This document shows, piece after piece, positions 19,344 through 28,562 of a stretch of 64,000 nucleotides of DNA. Each line of letters opens with the position of its first letter. Position 1 is the first letter of the stretch. The notes below the pieces were generated by a model. The model had not been told where the DNA came from and did not search any database. It saw nothing but the letters and a program-made list of their open reading frames with translations. The DNA lies in contig NZ_LMUS01000001.1 of the NCBI RefSeq assembly GCF_009765835.1, positions 620,001-684,000 on the forward strand. Reading direction: 5' to 3'. Source of the stretch: Granulicella sp. L56. Lineage in GTDB: Bacteria; Acidobacteriota; Terriglobia; Terriglobales; Acidobacteriaceae. The position numbers and the translations under genes are program-made.

Positions 19344-20302
19344 CACTGCTTTTCTCCTCGTGCCTCTTGCCGGGCCTGCCGCAGCGCATACCGGGTTGCC
19401 GAAAAATGCGCTCCAGCCAGCAGCAACAGCCCCGACAGAAATGCCCACATCATCAGCCCGACAGAAATATAAAACGGCCCGTACACCGACTGAAAATCCA
19501 GCCACGGCAGAGCCCGCATATAAAGATACTTCGCGCCCTCCCAAAGCAGTCCAGTCACAATCGCAGTCGGCAGCACAGCCCGCGCCGGAATCTTTCGGTT
19601 CGGCAGCATCCAATAGATCAGAAAGAACAGAAGAATGCTTGCAATCCCGGCGCAAATCTTCATAAAACTGAACGCAAAAAAGTTGAACGCCATATTCTGC
19701 GTATGTCCAAAGAAGATCCACGTCAGCACCGTATTCTGCGCCGCGGTAAACGCGACCGACAACATCGCCAGAACGCCTGCGCCCAATGCCAGCCCGGCCG
19801 ACACCGCCTGATTGCGCAGATAGCTGCGATTCTGCTTCACCCCCCAGACATTGTTCAGCGCCACCTCCAGCGGCAAAAACACCCCTGTCGATGTAATCAG
19901 CAGCATCACCAGAGAAAACAGCTCCGTCTTTTTATGCGGGTGCGCCAATAGTTGCATATTGCGCATCACAAAGTCCTGTCCGGTCGGCAGAAAGCTTCTC
20001 ATCATCGCGCCCACCACCGTCTCCATCGACCGCGAGTGAAAGACCACGCGAGACACGGTCAGCAACAACACAATAAACGGAAACAACGACAAAATTGCAT
20101 TGGCCGCTACGCTGAACGCATAAGTATGCACCTCGGTCTGCGTCAGGTAGCGAAACAGAGCAACGATCTGGGGCCAGAAACCGCTCTTGGCCACGACCGG
20201 CCGCACCTCTTCAATCGGCTTCGGCGGCAGATCCTGCTTTGCCTGCCCGGTCTCGGCAGGCAGTTCAGGCGAAACGGTCTTATCGGGTACGCTAGGGGCC
20301 AT
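19343..20302 (-). CDS. YihY/BrkB-family inner-membrane protein
   Basis: 319 aa from ATG 20302; a TTG four codons earlier is possible. The cytoplasmic N-terminus is followed by about six membrane helices with family features such as AFSVAANAILSLFPFIVLLL, GVFLPLEVALNNVWGVKQNRSYL and GLLWEGAKYLY. Once called ribonuclease BN, the family is now regarded as membrane proteins of uncertain function, possibly transporters. It is 33 nt downstream of the queG stop, with a short AGCGGA/TCCGCT hairpin in that gap, and is translationally coupled to the SpoIIE phosphatase. Confidence 0.88.
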   Translation of the reverse strand: MAPSVPDKTVSPELPAETGQAKQDLPPKPIEEVRPVVAKSGFWPQIVALFRYLTQTEVHTYAFSVAANAILSLFPFIVLLLTVSRVVFHSRSMETVVGAMMRSFLPTGQDFVMRNMQLLAHPHKKTELFSLVMLLITSTGVFLPLEVALNNVWGVKQNRSYLRNQAVSAGLALGAGVLAMLSVAFTAAQNTVLTWIFFGHTQNMAFNFFAFSFMKICAGIASILLFFLIYWMLPNRKIPARAVLPTAIVTGLLWEGAKYLYMRALPWLDFQSVYGPFYISVGLMMWAFLSGLLLLAGAHFSATRYALRQARQEARGEKQ

Positions 20303-20347
20303 AGCAAGTTGCAACAGCGGAAAAATCCGCTATAGCTGCATTCGATG

Positions 20348-21556
20348 CTAGCAGAGCGCCACAGAGGCTTTCCTTTCTTCTTTTAGCCCGCGAATCCTTC
20401 CCAGCGCCCACCGCGCACTTTCAGCCAGCACCTCGTCCTCGCCCGCGCTCCATGCCTCCAGTTGCGGCACAAACCGCGCCTCTCCGCTGTTGCCCATGGC
20501 AATCGCCACATTCCTGTGCAACCGCTTCTTCCGCGTCCGCTCCAAAGGAGACCCCTTGAACCACCGCCGAAACTCCGCCGCATCCATTCCCGCCAGCCAC
20601 TCCAGCGCCGGATTCACCATCTCCCTCCGCGTCAGCATCCCCTCCCGTGCCGACACAGGAGCCTTCCTGTTCCACGGGCAGACATCCTGGCAGATATCGC
20701 ACCCAAAGACCTGCCGTCCCATCGCCTCGCGAAGCTCCTCCGCGATCGCCCCCTTCTTCTCAATCGTCAGATACGCAATACATCGCGAAGCGTCCATCTC
20801 CCGCGGCCTCAGCAGCGCATCCGTAGGGCAGGCATCGATACATCGCGTACAACTCCCGCACCGGTCCGCTGCAATCTGCAACTCTTCGCCGTCCCCCACC
20901 TCCAGCGAAGTCACAATCACTCCCAGCAGCAACCACGAACCCAACCCCTGATTCAGCACGCACGCATTCTTGCCGATCCATCCCACCCCGGCCTTTGCCG
21001 CTGCCGCCCTCTCCACCAGAGGCCCGGTATCGACATAGCACTTCGTCTCGCACGCATATCTCTCATGCAAAGCCGCCTCCACCCGCCGCAACCTGATCAG
21101 CATCTCATCGTGATAATCCGAAGGAACCAGCGCTCCAGCATCCTCGTCCATGCGCCCACTCCACGCATAACGGGCAATCCATCCCGTTCCCTCTTCCGCA
21201 GGCATAATCGAAAGCGGCCCGTCTCCGTTGTAGTTCACCGCGCAGACCACAACCGACCTGGCCCACGGCATCGCCACCTCGACCCCACTGCGCAGCAACA
21301 CCCCTTGTTCATTCCTGCGCTTCAGATACTCCATCTCTCCCGCGCGGCCCGCCTCCACCCACCCTTCGAACCGCTCGGCATCGACCCGGCCCACCTCGCT
21401 CTCCGCCCCGTAGACAGGCGCAACCCCAGCCGTATCAAAGCCAGCCTCGACTGCCCGCAGCCGAATCCACTCCCGCCACTCTCCCGTCCACAAACCCGCC
21501 ACACCGCACCCCGCAAGTCGCCTATCATTACAGTCTTGCAAAGCACGGCAAAGCAA
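20348..21556 (-). CDS. queG: Epoxyqueuosine reductase
   Basis: Up to 402 aa. Catalyses the last step of queuosine tRNA modification, reduction of epoxyqueuosine to queuosine, using cobalamin and two [4Fe-4S] clusters. Both ferredoxin-like cysteine sets are present: CGSCTRCIDACPTDAL and CDICQDVCPWNRKAP. An N-terminal DUF1730-type region (DTAGVAPVYG) and a C-terminal HEAT-like tail (ALGRIRGL) complete the usual layout. The start is uncertain: only TTG at 21556 opens the full frame, and an internal GTG/TTG closer to WREWIRLRAVEAGFD may be the real one. It lies 56 nt after the mutarotase-like gene in the same direction. Confidence 0.92.
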   Translation of the reverse strand: MLCRALQDCNDRRLAGCGVAGLWTGEWREWIRLRAVEAGFDTAGVAPVYGAESEVGRVDAERFEGWVEAGRAGEMEYLKRRNEQGVLLRSGVEVAMPWARSVVVCAVNYNGDGPLSIMPAEEGTGWIARYAWSGRMDEDAGALVPSDYHDEMLIRLRRVEAALHERYACETKCYVDTGPLVERAAAAKAGVGWIGKNACVLNQGLGSWLLLGVIVTSLEVGDGEELQIAADRCGSCTRCIDACPTDALLRPREMDASRCIAYLTIEKKGAIAEELREAMGRQVFGCDICQDVCPWNRKAPVSAREGMLTRREMVNPALEWLAGMDAAEFRRWFKGSPLERTRKKRLHRNVAIAMGNSGEARFVPQLEAWSAGEDEVLAESARWALGRIRGLKEERKASVALC

Positions 21557-21612
21557 GCATCCCCGATGAGATCAGCTCGGAAATCATTTCAAAGCAACGC
21601 CAAAAATTTCGC

Positions 21613-22794
21613 CTACGCCTTGCCTAGAAATGAGGCTGCCTCACGCACGCCGACGCGCACACACTCTCCCTGATACACCAGCACAATCGCATCTGCCTCG
21701 ACGCGCACATCCTCGATCTCCCGCCACTCACGAGGGACCTCGGCGACAAACATCAGCCACGGAGCCCGCAACGTCTCATGCGCTCCGATCCTGCGCGAGG
21801 TAGCTCTCCCAAATAGAGGGCCGCGCGCGTCCACCGCCTCGTTGCCCAACGGAAGCGGCGTCGTGCCGAACTCCATGCCGCGCGCCTGTACTCGTCCCCG
21901 CCACGGCGCAGCATGGCGCGTATCGTTCTCCTCCCACAGCGCCACCCAGGGAAAGTCCTCGACGCGAAAGACATAGCCAACGGCCAATCCAATCTCAGCC
22001 TGGCAGACCGCAACAAAGCCATGCTCTCGCCCCGCGGCCTGCTGCGTCGCTGCGACAAAGCCCGCGCCCCGTCGCCCAAAAAGTTCGCGCAGATCGACGC
22101 GTTCGCCGTTGGCGCCCGGCGCATAGGGCCACGTAAACGAGGCATCGCGCGCCAGCAGATTGCACTCGTCATAATCTTGCGGCAAAGTCACACCCTGTTG
22201 CACCGATGCGGTTGCGCGTCCGCCGCTCCCGAACAGAGGAGCGCCGAACGTTGAATGTTGCACCCAATGCAAAGCGCGTTCCGCAGCGCGAAGGTTCGTG
22301 ACATGTTCCTCGATGCGCAACACGCTCTCGCCTTCTGCCAATACAAACCGGCGGTCCACGCGCAATCCTGCCACGGGCAGCTCCACGCTGCCGTCCGCCT
22401 CGTTCTCCTGCTCTTTGGTGAAGGACCAAATCGCCGTCGGGGCCTCGCCATGCAGCGACACGCCCTTCGCCGCATCTTCGGCGCTCGCCGCTCCAAATCC
22501 ATCCAGGCAGAGCACATGCCCCGTATACGACGCCAGATAGCTTCCAGCCTCTTCATCCTGAAACTCGTCCGCAATGGCCGCATGAGCTGGAGTCCCCGGA
22601 TCAGCCGTCTTCCACGGAGCCTCCCATAGCGCATTCTGCTGCGTCGGTCCATGCTCCCCGGCAAAACCCCAGTGGGCGAGATGGCCGCCGCCCGGCAGCA
22701 AGGTTAACTCCACCAGGCCATTCGTTAGCGTTACTACCGCGCGCTCATTCCAATTCAATGGCGCAACCCTTTGAAATCTATCTTTCTCATTCAT
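21613..22794 (-). CDS. Galactose-mutarotase-fold protein, function unknown
   Basis: 393 aa, no signal peptide. The opening (VVTLTNGLVELTLLPGGGHLAHW) and the central HWVQHSTFGAPLF resemble the beta-sandwich of the aldose-1-epimerase/galactose-mutarotase superfamily (including DUF4432-like members), with LHGEAPTAIW as a possible sugar-binding segment. I cannot assign a substrate or confirm catalytic residues. It is the first gene of a minus-strand group followed by queG and yihY, but no pathway link is evident. It may act on a sugar released by the neighbouring glycosidases. Confidence 0.6.
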   Translation of the reverse strand: MNEKDRFQRVAPLNWNERAVVTLTNGLVELTLLPGGGHLAHWGFAGEHGPTQQNALWEAPWKTADPGTPAHAAIADEFQDEEAGSYLASYTGHVLCLDGFGAASAEDAAKGVSLHGEAPTAIWSFTKEQENEADGSVELPVAGLRVDRRFVLAEGESVLRIEEHVTNLRAAERALHWVQHSTFGAPLFGSGGRATASVQQGVTLPQDYDECNLLARDASFTWPYAPGANGERVDLRELFGRRGAGFVAATQQAAGREHGFVAVCQAEIGLAVGYVFRVEDFPWVALWEENDTRHAAPWRGRVQARGMEFGTTPLPLGNEAVDARGPLFGRATSRRIGAHETLRAPWLMFVAEVPREWREIEDVRVEADAIVLVYQGECVRVGVREAASFLGKA

Positions 22795-23523
22795 CGATCG
22801 AACAGTCCCAAATCACTCTCCAAATTCCTCAACAGCCATAGGAACCAGTATTTCAATACCTGCCGGCAACCTGGCATCTGCCGCGAAGGAAGCCCGTCGC
22901 TCAACAGAGCCTGAAGTACCTTTCTTCGACTGCGAGTCCATTCGGATCGTCACCATCTCAAAATGTCTTCAGCTTCATCACAACACCCTCACCGCATACT
23001 GGCAACCCGTCCGCTCAATCTCTACCCGCAATCGACAGCGTCCAATCCCACATCCGGGGCCACGAAGAGAGCGTTTTTGTCTCGGAGAAGGGCTCCATTG
23101 TCTGCCCACCCGATACATCGGCAGGCAAGGATAGAGAACAAGCCCGGGCTCTCCTATCCCTCAAAGGGGGGATAACAGTTACCCCTGAAAGCAAGGATGC
23201 TATTGAATATCTGTGGGCCCTTGCTCTCATAGCGGTATACATCCGCTTCGGAATTACCTTAGAGTTCATACTGAGATGAATAGCCTTAATCTTCATCCGT
23301 AATTTATTTAATAGATAGCTTGATAGCCGATCAGATCCATTACCTTCAGCATGGCTCATTCTCACTTTGTCTTGACTAAAAGCGATGAAATCTGCGCAGC
23401 CTTAACCGGTCGCTTGCCGAACCAAGCCGCTACTCCCTTGCAATCGTTGTATGCGGTTTGACAGGGTCTCGAACCCAACACCAGCGAGCAACAACATTAT
23501 CTTTTCGATTCAGGAGTTCGTTC
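22795..23523. other. Intergenic region upstream of the second receptor
   Basis: About 730 nt with no convincing gene. The part at 23180-23340 is AT-rich and likely holds promoters for the divergent mutarotase-like gene and the receptor. A TTGACA at 23458 has no well-spaced -10. Confidence 0.4.
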
Positions 23524-26500
23524 ATGCGTTTAGGTAGGCTGTGTGCAACATGGTTGGCGCTCATTGCCATGTCTGGAGTTGGGTTCGCGCAGACCGGCAG
23601 TGTCACCGGTCAGGTCTTCGATCCAGCCGGAGCGCTCGTACCGAACGCGACGGTGACAGCGACATCCAGCTCGATAGGACTTACACGCGCCACCACGACG
23701 ACCTCGGCGGGCCTCTACAACTTCGCGGCCCTGCCGCCGTCGGTCTACACCGTCTCTGTTACCGCCTCCGGCTTCCAGCCTCTCACACGCAGAAACGTCA
23801 TCCTTAATATTGCCGCAACGCTTCCTCTCAACTTCACCCTGTCAGTCGCGGGCGCGGTCACCTCAGTAGACGTGCAGGACGCCACCTCTGCTCCCGTCGA
23901 GACCGACAGCTTCCAGCTCTCCACCGTCGTCGATGCAAAGCAGATCAATAATCTGCCTCTCATTCTGCGCGACCCCTACCAGTTAGTTCTCCTGTCGCCC
24001 GGCGTCGTCACCGCCACAAATAACGTAGGCGGCTTCTCCGTCAACGGCCAGCGCGACCGCAACAACAACTTCATGCTCGACGGCGCCGACAACAATGACA
24101 CCTCCGTCCCCGGCGGCCAGGGAGGCATCACCGCTGCGAACCCTGACTCCACGCAGGAGTTCCGCGTCATCACCAACAACTTCGACGCCGAGTTCGGACG
24201 CAACACCGGAGGCATCATCGATGTCATCACCCGTGGCGGCAGCAACGCATTTCACGGCAGCGTCTACGAGTTCGGCCGCTACAACGCCCTCGGCGCACGC
24301 GACTTCTTCAACAAAAAAGAGAATGGCCCGCAAGACCCCTACGTCCGCAATGACTTCGGAGCCTCCATCGGCGGCCCCATCTGGAAAGACCGCACTTTCT
24401 TCTTCCTCAACGGCGAAGTCCAGCGCTTCCGCACCACCCGCACCGCTCTTCAAACGACACCGACTGCCGCCTTCCGAACCGGAAAGTTCACCTATACCGA
24501 TCCCATCGGCGGTAGCCAGACACCGGTCGATCTCACCGCCGACCCGGCCATCAACTTCGACAACATCTCCGGCCTGGGACAAGACCCGCTCATCGCGAAG
24601 ATCCTCAACCTCGCGCCCGTCGGGCAGGCCGACAACGGCGACGGCGTCAGCACCACCTACTTCTTCCCTTCACCCGACAACCTGAACTCCTACAACCTCA
24701 CCGGGCGCTTCGACCAGAAGCTGACCAGCAAGCATCAGTTGACCGTACGCTACATCTACGGTCACTCCGCTGAAAGCGACCCGCTCCACAACGAAGTCCT
24801 GCCCGGCTACGGCAACTTCAGCAACATCACCACCGCCCATAACGGCGTCGTCTCCATCGCCTCTTCGCTCTCCGCTCACGCCACCAATCTCGCCCGCGGC
24901 GGCTACAACCAGAACAACACCGGCAACTTCTGCAACCACAAGGCCATCGACGCTCTCACCGGCACTGACACCTTCGGCAATGGCCGCGATATCAATATCC
25001 CCTACTTCTTCACCTTCGGCTGTGCCGCCCTCGGTGACAGCAACGCCCAGGCGCGGCTTAGCTCGACCATCCTCTTCGCCGATACCTTCACCTATACCCG
25101 CGGCGCGCATTCCCTAAAATTCGGCGGCGAGTACCGCAGCGTCAAGGACAACAACTTCGACAACTTCAACTCGCGCAATCTTCTTATGTTGGATAACTTC
25201 ACCATCTTCGGCTATCCCTCCTACAGCTTTTACGGCGACCACAGCTCTCCCAGCGTCATTGGCTTCGAAGACCTTATCTGGGGCGCGCAAGGAGCCGTCG
25301 CCAACTCCTCGGAAAACCAGTTCTTCACCCGCGCCGGTGTCCGCCGCGCCAACGACGTCTCCCGCTTCCGCCAGCATGAGGGCGCCGTCTTCGCGCAGGA
25401 CACCTGGAAGGTCAACTCAAAGTTTACCGCCATCCTCGGCCTCCGCTACGCCTTCAACGGTGTGCCTTACGAGAAGGACGGCGACCTCGCCAACTTCTAC
25501 GGCGATGCCTCCGCTCCCGTTCCCCCCGCCGGCTACTTCACCTTCACCTCCGTCGGTCCCGGAACCGGACGCAAACTTTACGCCAACAGTTGGGGGCTGA
25601 TCGAGCCTCGCGTCGGCTTCGCCTATGACCTCAACGGTGACGGCAAGACCGCCATTCGCGGCGGCTTCGGCATCTTCCACGACCGTGTCTTCGACAATCT
25701 CTTCGGCAGCGCGAAATCGAATCCCCCCTATCAGGCGCAGGTCAACGACTACGCCTTTGACGGCACCCCCGACACGCCGACCGTATCGAACTTTCCCTTC
25801 CCCGGCGAACTGACCCCCTCCCCAAACATCGTCAACGGTCAATTTCTCACCGCCCCCGTCGTCATCGATCCCAATCTCAAGATGCCGACCAACCAGACCT
25901 ATAACATCGGCGTCCAGCATCAACTCAGCAACAACCTGACGCTCGAAGTAAACTACGTCGGCAGCCACACCACCCATGCTCTGCGCGCGCTCGACGGAGC
26001 ACCGCCGCAACCGAACCTCGTTCAGGCAGCCATCGCCGCAGGCGTCCTTCCCGATGCCCTCACCTTCGACTCGCTCTACCTGGGCGGCACCGATGCCAAC
26101 GGCACCAGCTTCGGCCCCATGGTCAACAACAACGCCTTCTATCACGAGGCCTTCGAGACCTCCGTCGCCAGCGGCAACTATAACGCCCTGCAAGCCCGCC
26201 TCTCCGGACAGATCGGCCGCCTCACCCTCACCGGCAGCTATGCCTGGTCTCACTCGCTCGACAACGGCAGCGATCCCATCAAACCCGGCGCAGGCGACTC
26301 CTTCTTTCCACGCAACAGCTTCAACCTCGGTCCCGAGTACGGCAACTCCGACTTCGACGTTCGCAATCGCGGCACCGTCGCTGCAACTTACAGCCTGCCC
26401 ATCGGCATCGGCACCACGCATCTGAGCAGCGGCCTGGTCGGCCACGTCTTCGAAGGCATTCAAATCTCCGGCATTCAGCAGGCTCAAACCGGCCTGCCCT

Positions 26501-26931
26501 TCGACCTGCGCGGCACCCGCGACAGCCTCCACACCGACGCCGCCGACCGGCCCCAACTCATAGGAGCACCTTATCCATCGCATCGCGGAACCATCGTCGC
26601 AGGCGGCAAAATCACCGGCCCCTCTGCCGCCGCTTTCACCAACGAGCCCTACGGCGAAAACCTCTCCATCCATCGCAACAAGTTCTACGGCCCCGGCTTC
26701 ATCAACACCGACGTCGTCTTGCAGAAGACACAAACCCTTCACGAACAGGTCAAGCTCGTCTTCCGCGCCGAAAGCTACAACGTCTTCAACCACCCCAACC
26801 TGGCCTCGCCTCCAGCGCCTTCCCTGACCCTCTCGTCACCCACCTTCGGCATCTCGCAGTCGCAGCTAGGCCAGAACGACGGGACCACCGGAGCCCGGCA
26901 GATTCAAGCAGCGCTCAAGGTAGTCTTCTAG
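23524..26931 (+). CDS. Oar-like TonB-dependent outer-membrane receptor
   Basis: 1135 aa from ATG 23524, preceded by AGGAG 7 nt upstream; an earlier in-frame TTG at 23458 would place residues before the signal peptide and is rejected. Signal peptide to GFAQ, then a Cna-B/carboxypeptidase-regulatory domain (GSVTGQVFDPAGALVPNATV, FAALPPSVYTVSV), a plug (SVNGQRDRNNNFMLDGADNN; SRGGSNAFHG-like TRGGSNAFHGSVYEFGR), and a long barrel ending in ALKVVF. It is a homologue, not a copy, of the receptor at 4177-7455. Expected to import a ligand with TonB/ExbBD energy; a short convergent gap separates it from an amino-acid permease. Confidence 0.94.
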   Translation: MRLGRLCATWLALIAMSGVGFAQTGSVTGQVFDPAGALVPNATVTATSSSIGLTRATTTTSAGLYNFAALPPSVYTVSVTASGFQPLTRRNVILNIAATLPLNFTLSVAGAVTSVDVQDATSAPVETDSFQLSTVVDAKQINNLPLILRDPYQLVLLSPGVVTATNNVGGFSVNGQRDRNNNFMLDGADNNDTSVPGGQGGITAANPDSTQEFRVITNNFDAEFGRNTGGIIDVITRGGSNAFHGSVYEFGRYNALGARDFFNKKENGPQDPYVRNDFGASIGGPIWKDRTFFFLNGEVQRFRTTRTALQTTPTAAFRTGKFTYTDPIGGSQTPVDLTADPAINFDNISGLGQDPLIAKILNLAPVGQADNGDGVSTTYFFPSPDNLNSYNLTGRFDQKLTSKHQLTVRYIYGHSAESDPLHNEVLPGYGNFSNITTAHNGVVSIASSLSAHATNLARGGYNQNNTGNFCNHKAIDALTGTDTFGNGRDINIPYFFTFGCAALGDSNAQARLSSTILFADTFTYTRGAHSLKFGGEYRSVKDNNFDNFNSRNLLMLDNFTIFGYPSYSFYGDHSSPSVIGFEDLIWGAQGAVANSSENQFFTRAGVRRANDVSRFRQHEGAVFAQDTWKVNSKFTAILGLRYAFNGVPYEKDGDLANFYGDASAPVPPAGYFTFTSVGPGTGRKLYANSWGLIEPRVGFAYDLNGDGKTAIRGGFGIFHDRVFDNLFGSAKSNPPYQAQVNDYAFDGTPDTPTVSNFPFPGELTPSPNIVNGQFLTAPVVIDPNLKMPTNQTYNIGVQHQLSNNLTLEVNYVGSHTTHALRALDGAPPQPNLVQAAIAAGVLPDALTFDSLYLGGTDANGTSFGPMVNNNAFYHEAFETSVASGNYNALQARLSGQIGRLTLTGSYAWSHSLDNGSDPIKPGAGDSFFPRNSFNLGPEYGNSDFDVRNRGTVAATYSLPIGIGTTHLSSGLVGHVFEGIQISGIQQAQTGLPFDLRGTRDSLHTDAADRPQLIGAPYPSHRGTIVAGGKITGPSAAAFTNEPYGENLSIHRNKFYGPGFINTDVVLQKTQTLHEQVKLVFRAESYNVFNHPNLASPPAPSLTLSSPTFGISQSQLGQNDGTTGARQIQAALKVVF

Positions 26932-26957
26932 CTGCACAGGCATCCAACCTCAACCTC

Positions 26958-27006
26958 ACGTCATCTCGACCGGAGCGCAGCGGAGTGGAGAGACCCCTGT
27001 ATTTCG
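26958..27006 (+). repeat. Candidate dispersed intergenic repeat
   Basis: The gap between the converging receptor and permease genes contains TCATCTCGACCGGAGCGCAG followed by CGGAGTGGAGAGACCCC and TGTATTTCGCC. From memory, similar sequences recur between genes in acidobacterial chromosomes. Only one copy is seen in this window, so repeat status is not shown here. Confidence 0.35.
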
Positions 27007-27051
27007 CCTTTGTTCTTGCCGTTGCCTGTTCTTTCTAGTAGCCCACACTTC

Positions 27052-28419
27052 TCATCGCATCCGCTGCTCCCCGCTTCCCCGTCGCAACCGCGCAAGCAGA
27101 TACAGCGGCACACCACACACCGCGATCAGCAGCGAGAACGTAAGCGCCGACATGCCCGCCACCGTCTCCGTGCGCGACACATAGAGCGCATACACCGTAA
27201 GCGCGACAGGACTAAGGCCAAGCAGGATCGGAACCCAGTCCGGCCCCGGAATACGAAACGGCCGCGGCAACAGCGGCTCGCGATAGCGCAGCACAATCAA
27301 CGCAACAAACTCCAGAATCATCGAAAGCCCATAGAGCAGCAGGTCAATCGTAATCAGCCGCTCGAAGCTGAATCCCAACGCCAGCGCCCAGCAGAAGCCG
27401 CAAGCCAGCACCGCAACCCACGGCGTCCCATTCTTCAGCCGCTTCGTAAACACCTTCGGCAGAAATCCATCCTCCGCCAGCGCATGAGGCAATCGCGTGT
27501 AAGACAGCGTGAGATTGCTGAACGTCCCAACGTCATCCAGCGAGCCGGCCAGCACCACCGTAAACGCCAGCGCCGGGCCGCCAAGAATATGCGCGGCATC
27601 CACCCACGCCCCGGTCGAAAAACGGTTCGACGGAATCCCCGCCCACGCAATCGCGGCGATGGGAATGATGTAGGTCAGCATCACCATCACGGCAGCAATC
27701 AACATCACGCGCGGATAGTTCCTCTGCGGGTCTTCCACCTCATTCGCAATCGTCGTCGCATTGTCCCAGCCCATGTAGTTCCACATCGCCACCATAATCG
27801 CCGTAGAGTAATCCGCATGAACAGGAGCGGCGAACGAAGCATGACCGCCAAATGGCCCTGTCACTCCTCGCAGACCGATATAGACCGCAATCACAATCAG
27901 AATCAGATAAGGAGAGATCGAAAGAATCCAAAGCCTCAGTGAGCCCTCTCCCACTGAGGTCGCGCCCCGCAGGTTCCACAAAACGGAAAAACCCACCACC
28001 GCAAGCTCCAGCGCAATCCCACGATGCCCCCGCGTCAGCGAAGGAGCAATGCGCGCCAGGTACAGCACAAACGTCGTCGGATAGATCGCCATGTCGAAGA
28101 CCGACGCAGCAAGCGAAAGCCAAGCCTCCTGAAATCCCCAGAAAGGCCCCATCGCGCGACGCACCCACGCATAGAATCCACCCTCCTCAGGCACCGCCGC
28201 CGCAAGCTCTCCCAGCATCAACGCCGTCGGAAAGCTCCATAGAAACGGCAGCAATCCCAGCAGCAGCAGCGCATGGCCATACCCGGCAAAACCAATGATG
28301 TCTTCAAGGTCATAAGGCCCACCCGAGACCATGAAGTACGTCGCCGCAAGCAGAGGCAACAACCGAAGTTTGCGCATCCCCGGCTTCGAGACAGATATTA
28401 AGGACGCGCTCTCGCTCAT
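27052..28419 (-). CDS. APC-superfamily amino-acid permease
   Basis: 455 aa from ATG 28419, preceded by CGGAG; an upstream in-frame ATG at 28470 adds 17 non-membrane residues and is less likely. About 12 membrane helices are visible. The first contains TYFMVSGGPYDLED, the unwound-helix glycine region typical of APC transporters, followed by ALMLGELAAAVPEEGGFYAWV, another family signature. It probably exchanges or imports amino acids or amines across the inner membrane; substrate is unknown. Convergent with the receptor gene. Confidence 0.88.
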   Translation of the reverse strand: MSESASLISVSKPGMRKLRLLPLLAATYFMVSGGPYDLEDIIGFAGYGHALLLLGLLPFLWSFPTALMLGELAAAVPEEGGFYAWVRRAMGPFWGFQEAWLSLAASVFDMAIYPTTFVLYLARIAPSLTRGHRGIALELAVVGFSVLWNLRGATSVGEGSLRLWILSISPYLILIVIAVYIGLRGVTGPFGGHASFAAPVHADYSTAIMVAMWNYMGWDNATTIANEVEDPQRNYPRVMLIAAVMVMLTYIIPIAAIAWAGIPSNRFSTGAWVDAAHILGGPALAFTVVLAGSLDDVGTFSNLTLSYTRLPHALAEDGFLPKVFTKRLKNGTPWVAVLACGFCWALALGFSFERLITIDLLLYGLSMILEFVALIVLRYREPLLPRPFRIPGPDWVPILLGLSPVALTVYALYVSRTETVAGMSALTFSLLIAVCGVPLYLLARLRRGSGEQRMR

Positions 28420-28499
28420 CACTCCGACTTTATCGCAGAACCACCCCACTTCGGCTCCATCCCACGCCACGCCATCGTTTATTTCGCATGCAGTTGCCC

Positions 28500-28532
28500 T
28501 TGTCGTTGTAATTCATCTAGAAGCAACGACAA
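28500..28532. other. Hairpin between the permease and polX
   Basis: TTGTCGTTG and CAACGACAA form a 9-bp stem with a 15-nt loop, flanked by a further TCGCAT/ATGCGA pairing. It lies 3' of polX and upstream of the permease, at the edge of the segment where strand composition flips. Confidence 0.45.
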
Positions 28533-28562
28533 ATGCGACTCTGAAGGCACAGAGGTCTCTGT

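Noticed and set aside
23464..23476. GGGT-CTCGA-ACCC resembling a tRNA T-arm
   Set aside because: No acceptor, D or anticodon arms at correct spacing; only a 4-bp stem.
25417..26793. 458-codon minus-strand open frame
   Set aside because: Antisense to the second TonB-dependent receptor, with no recognisable domain.
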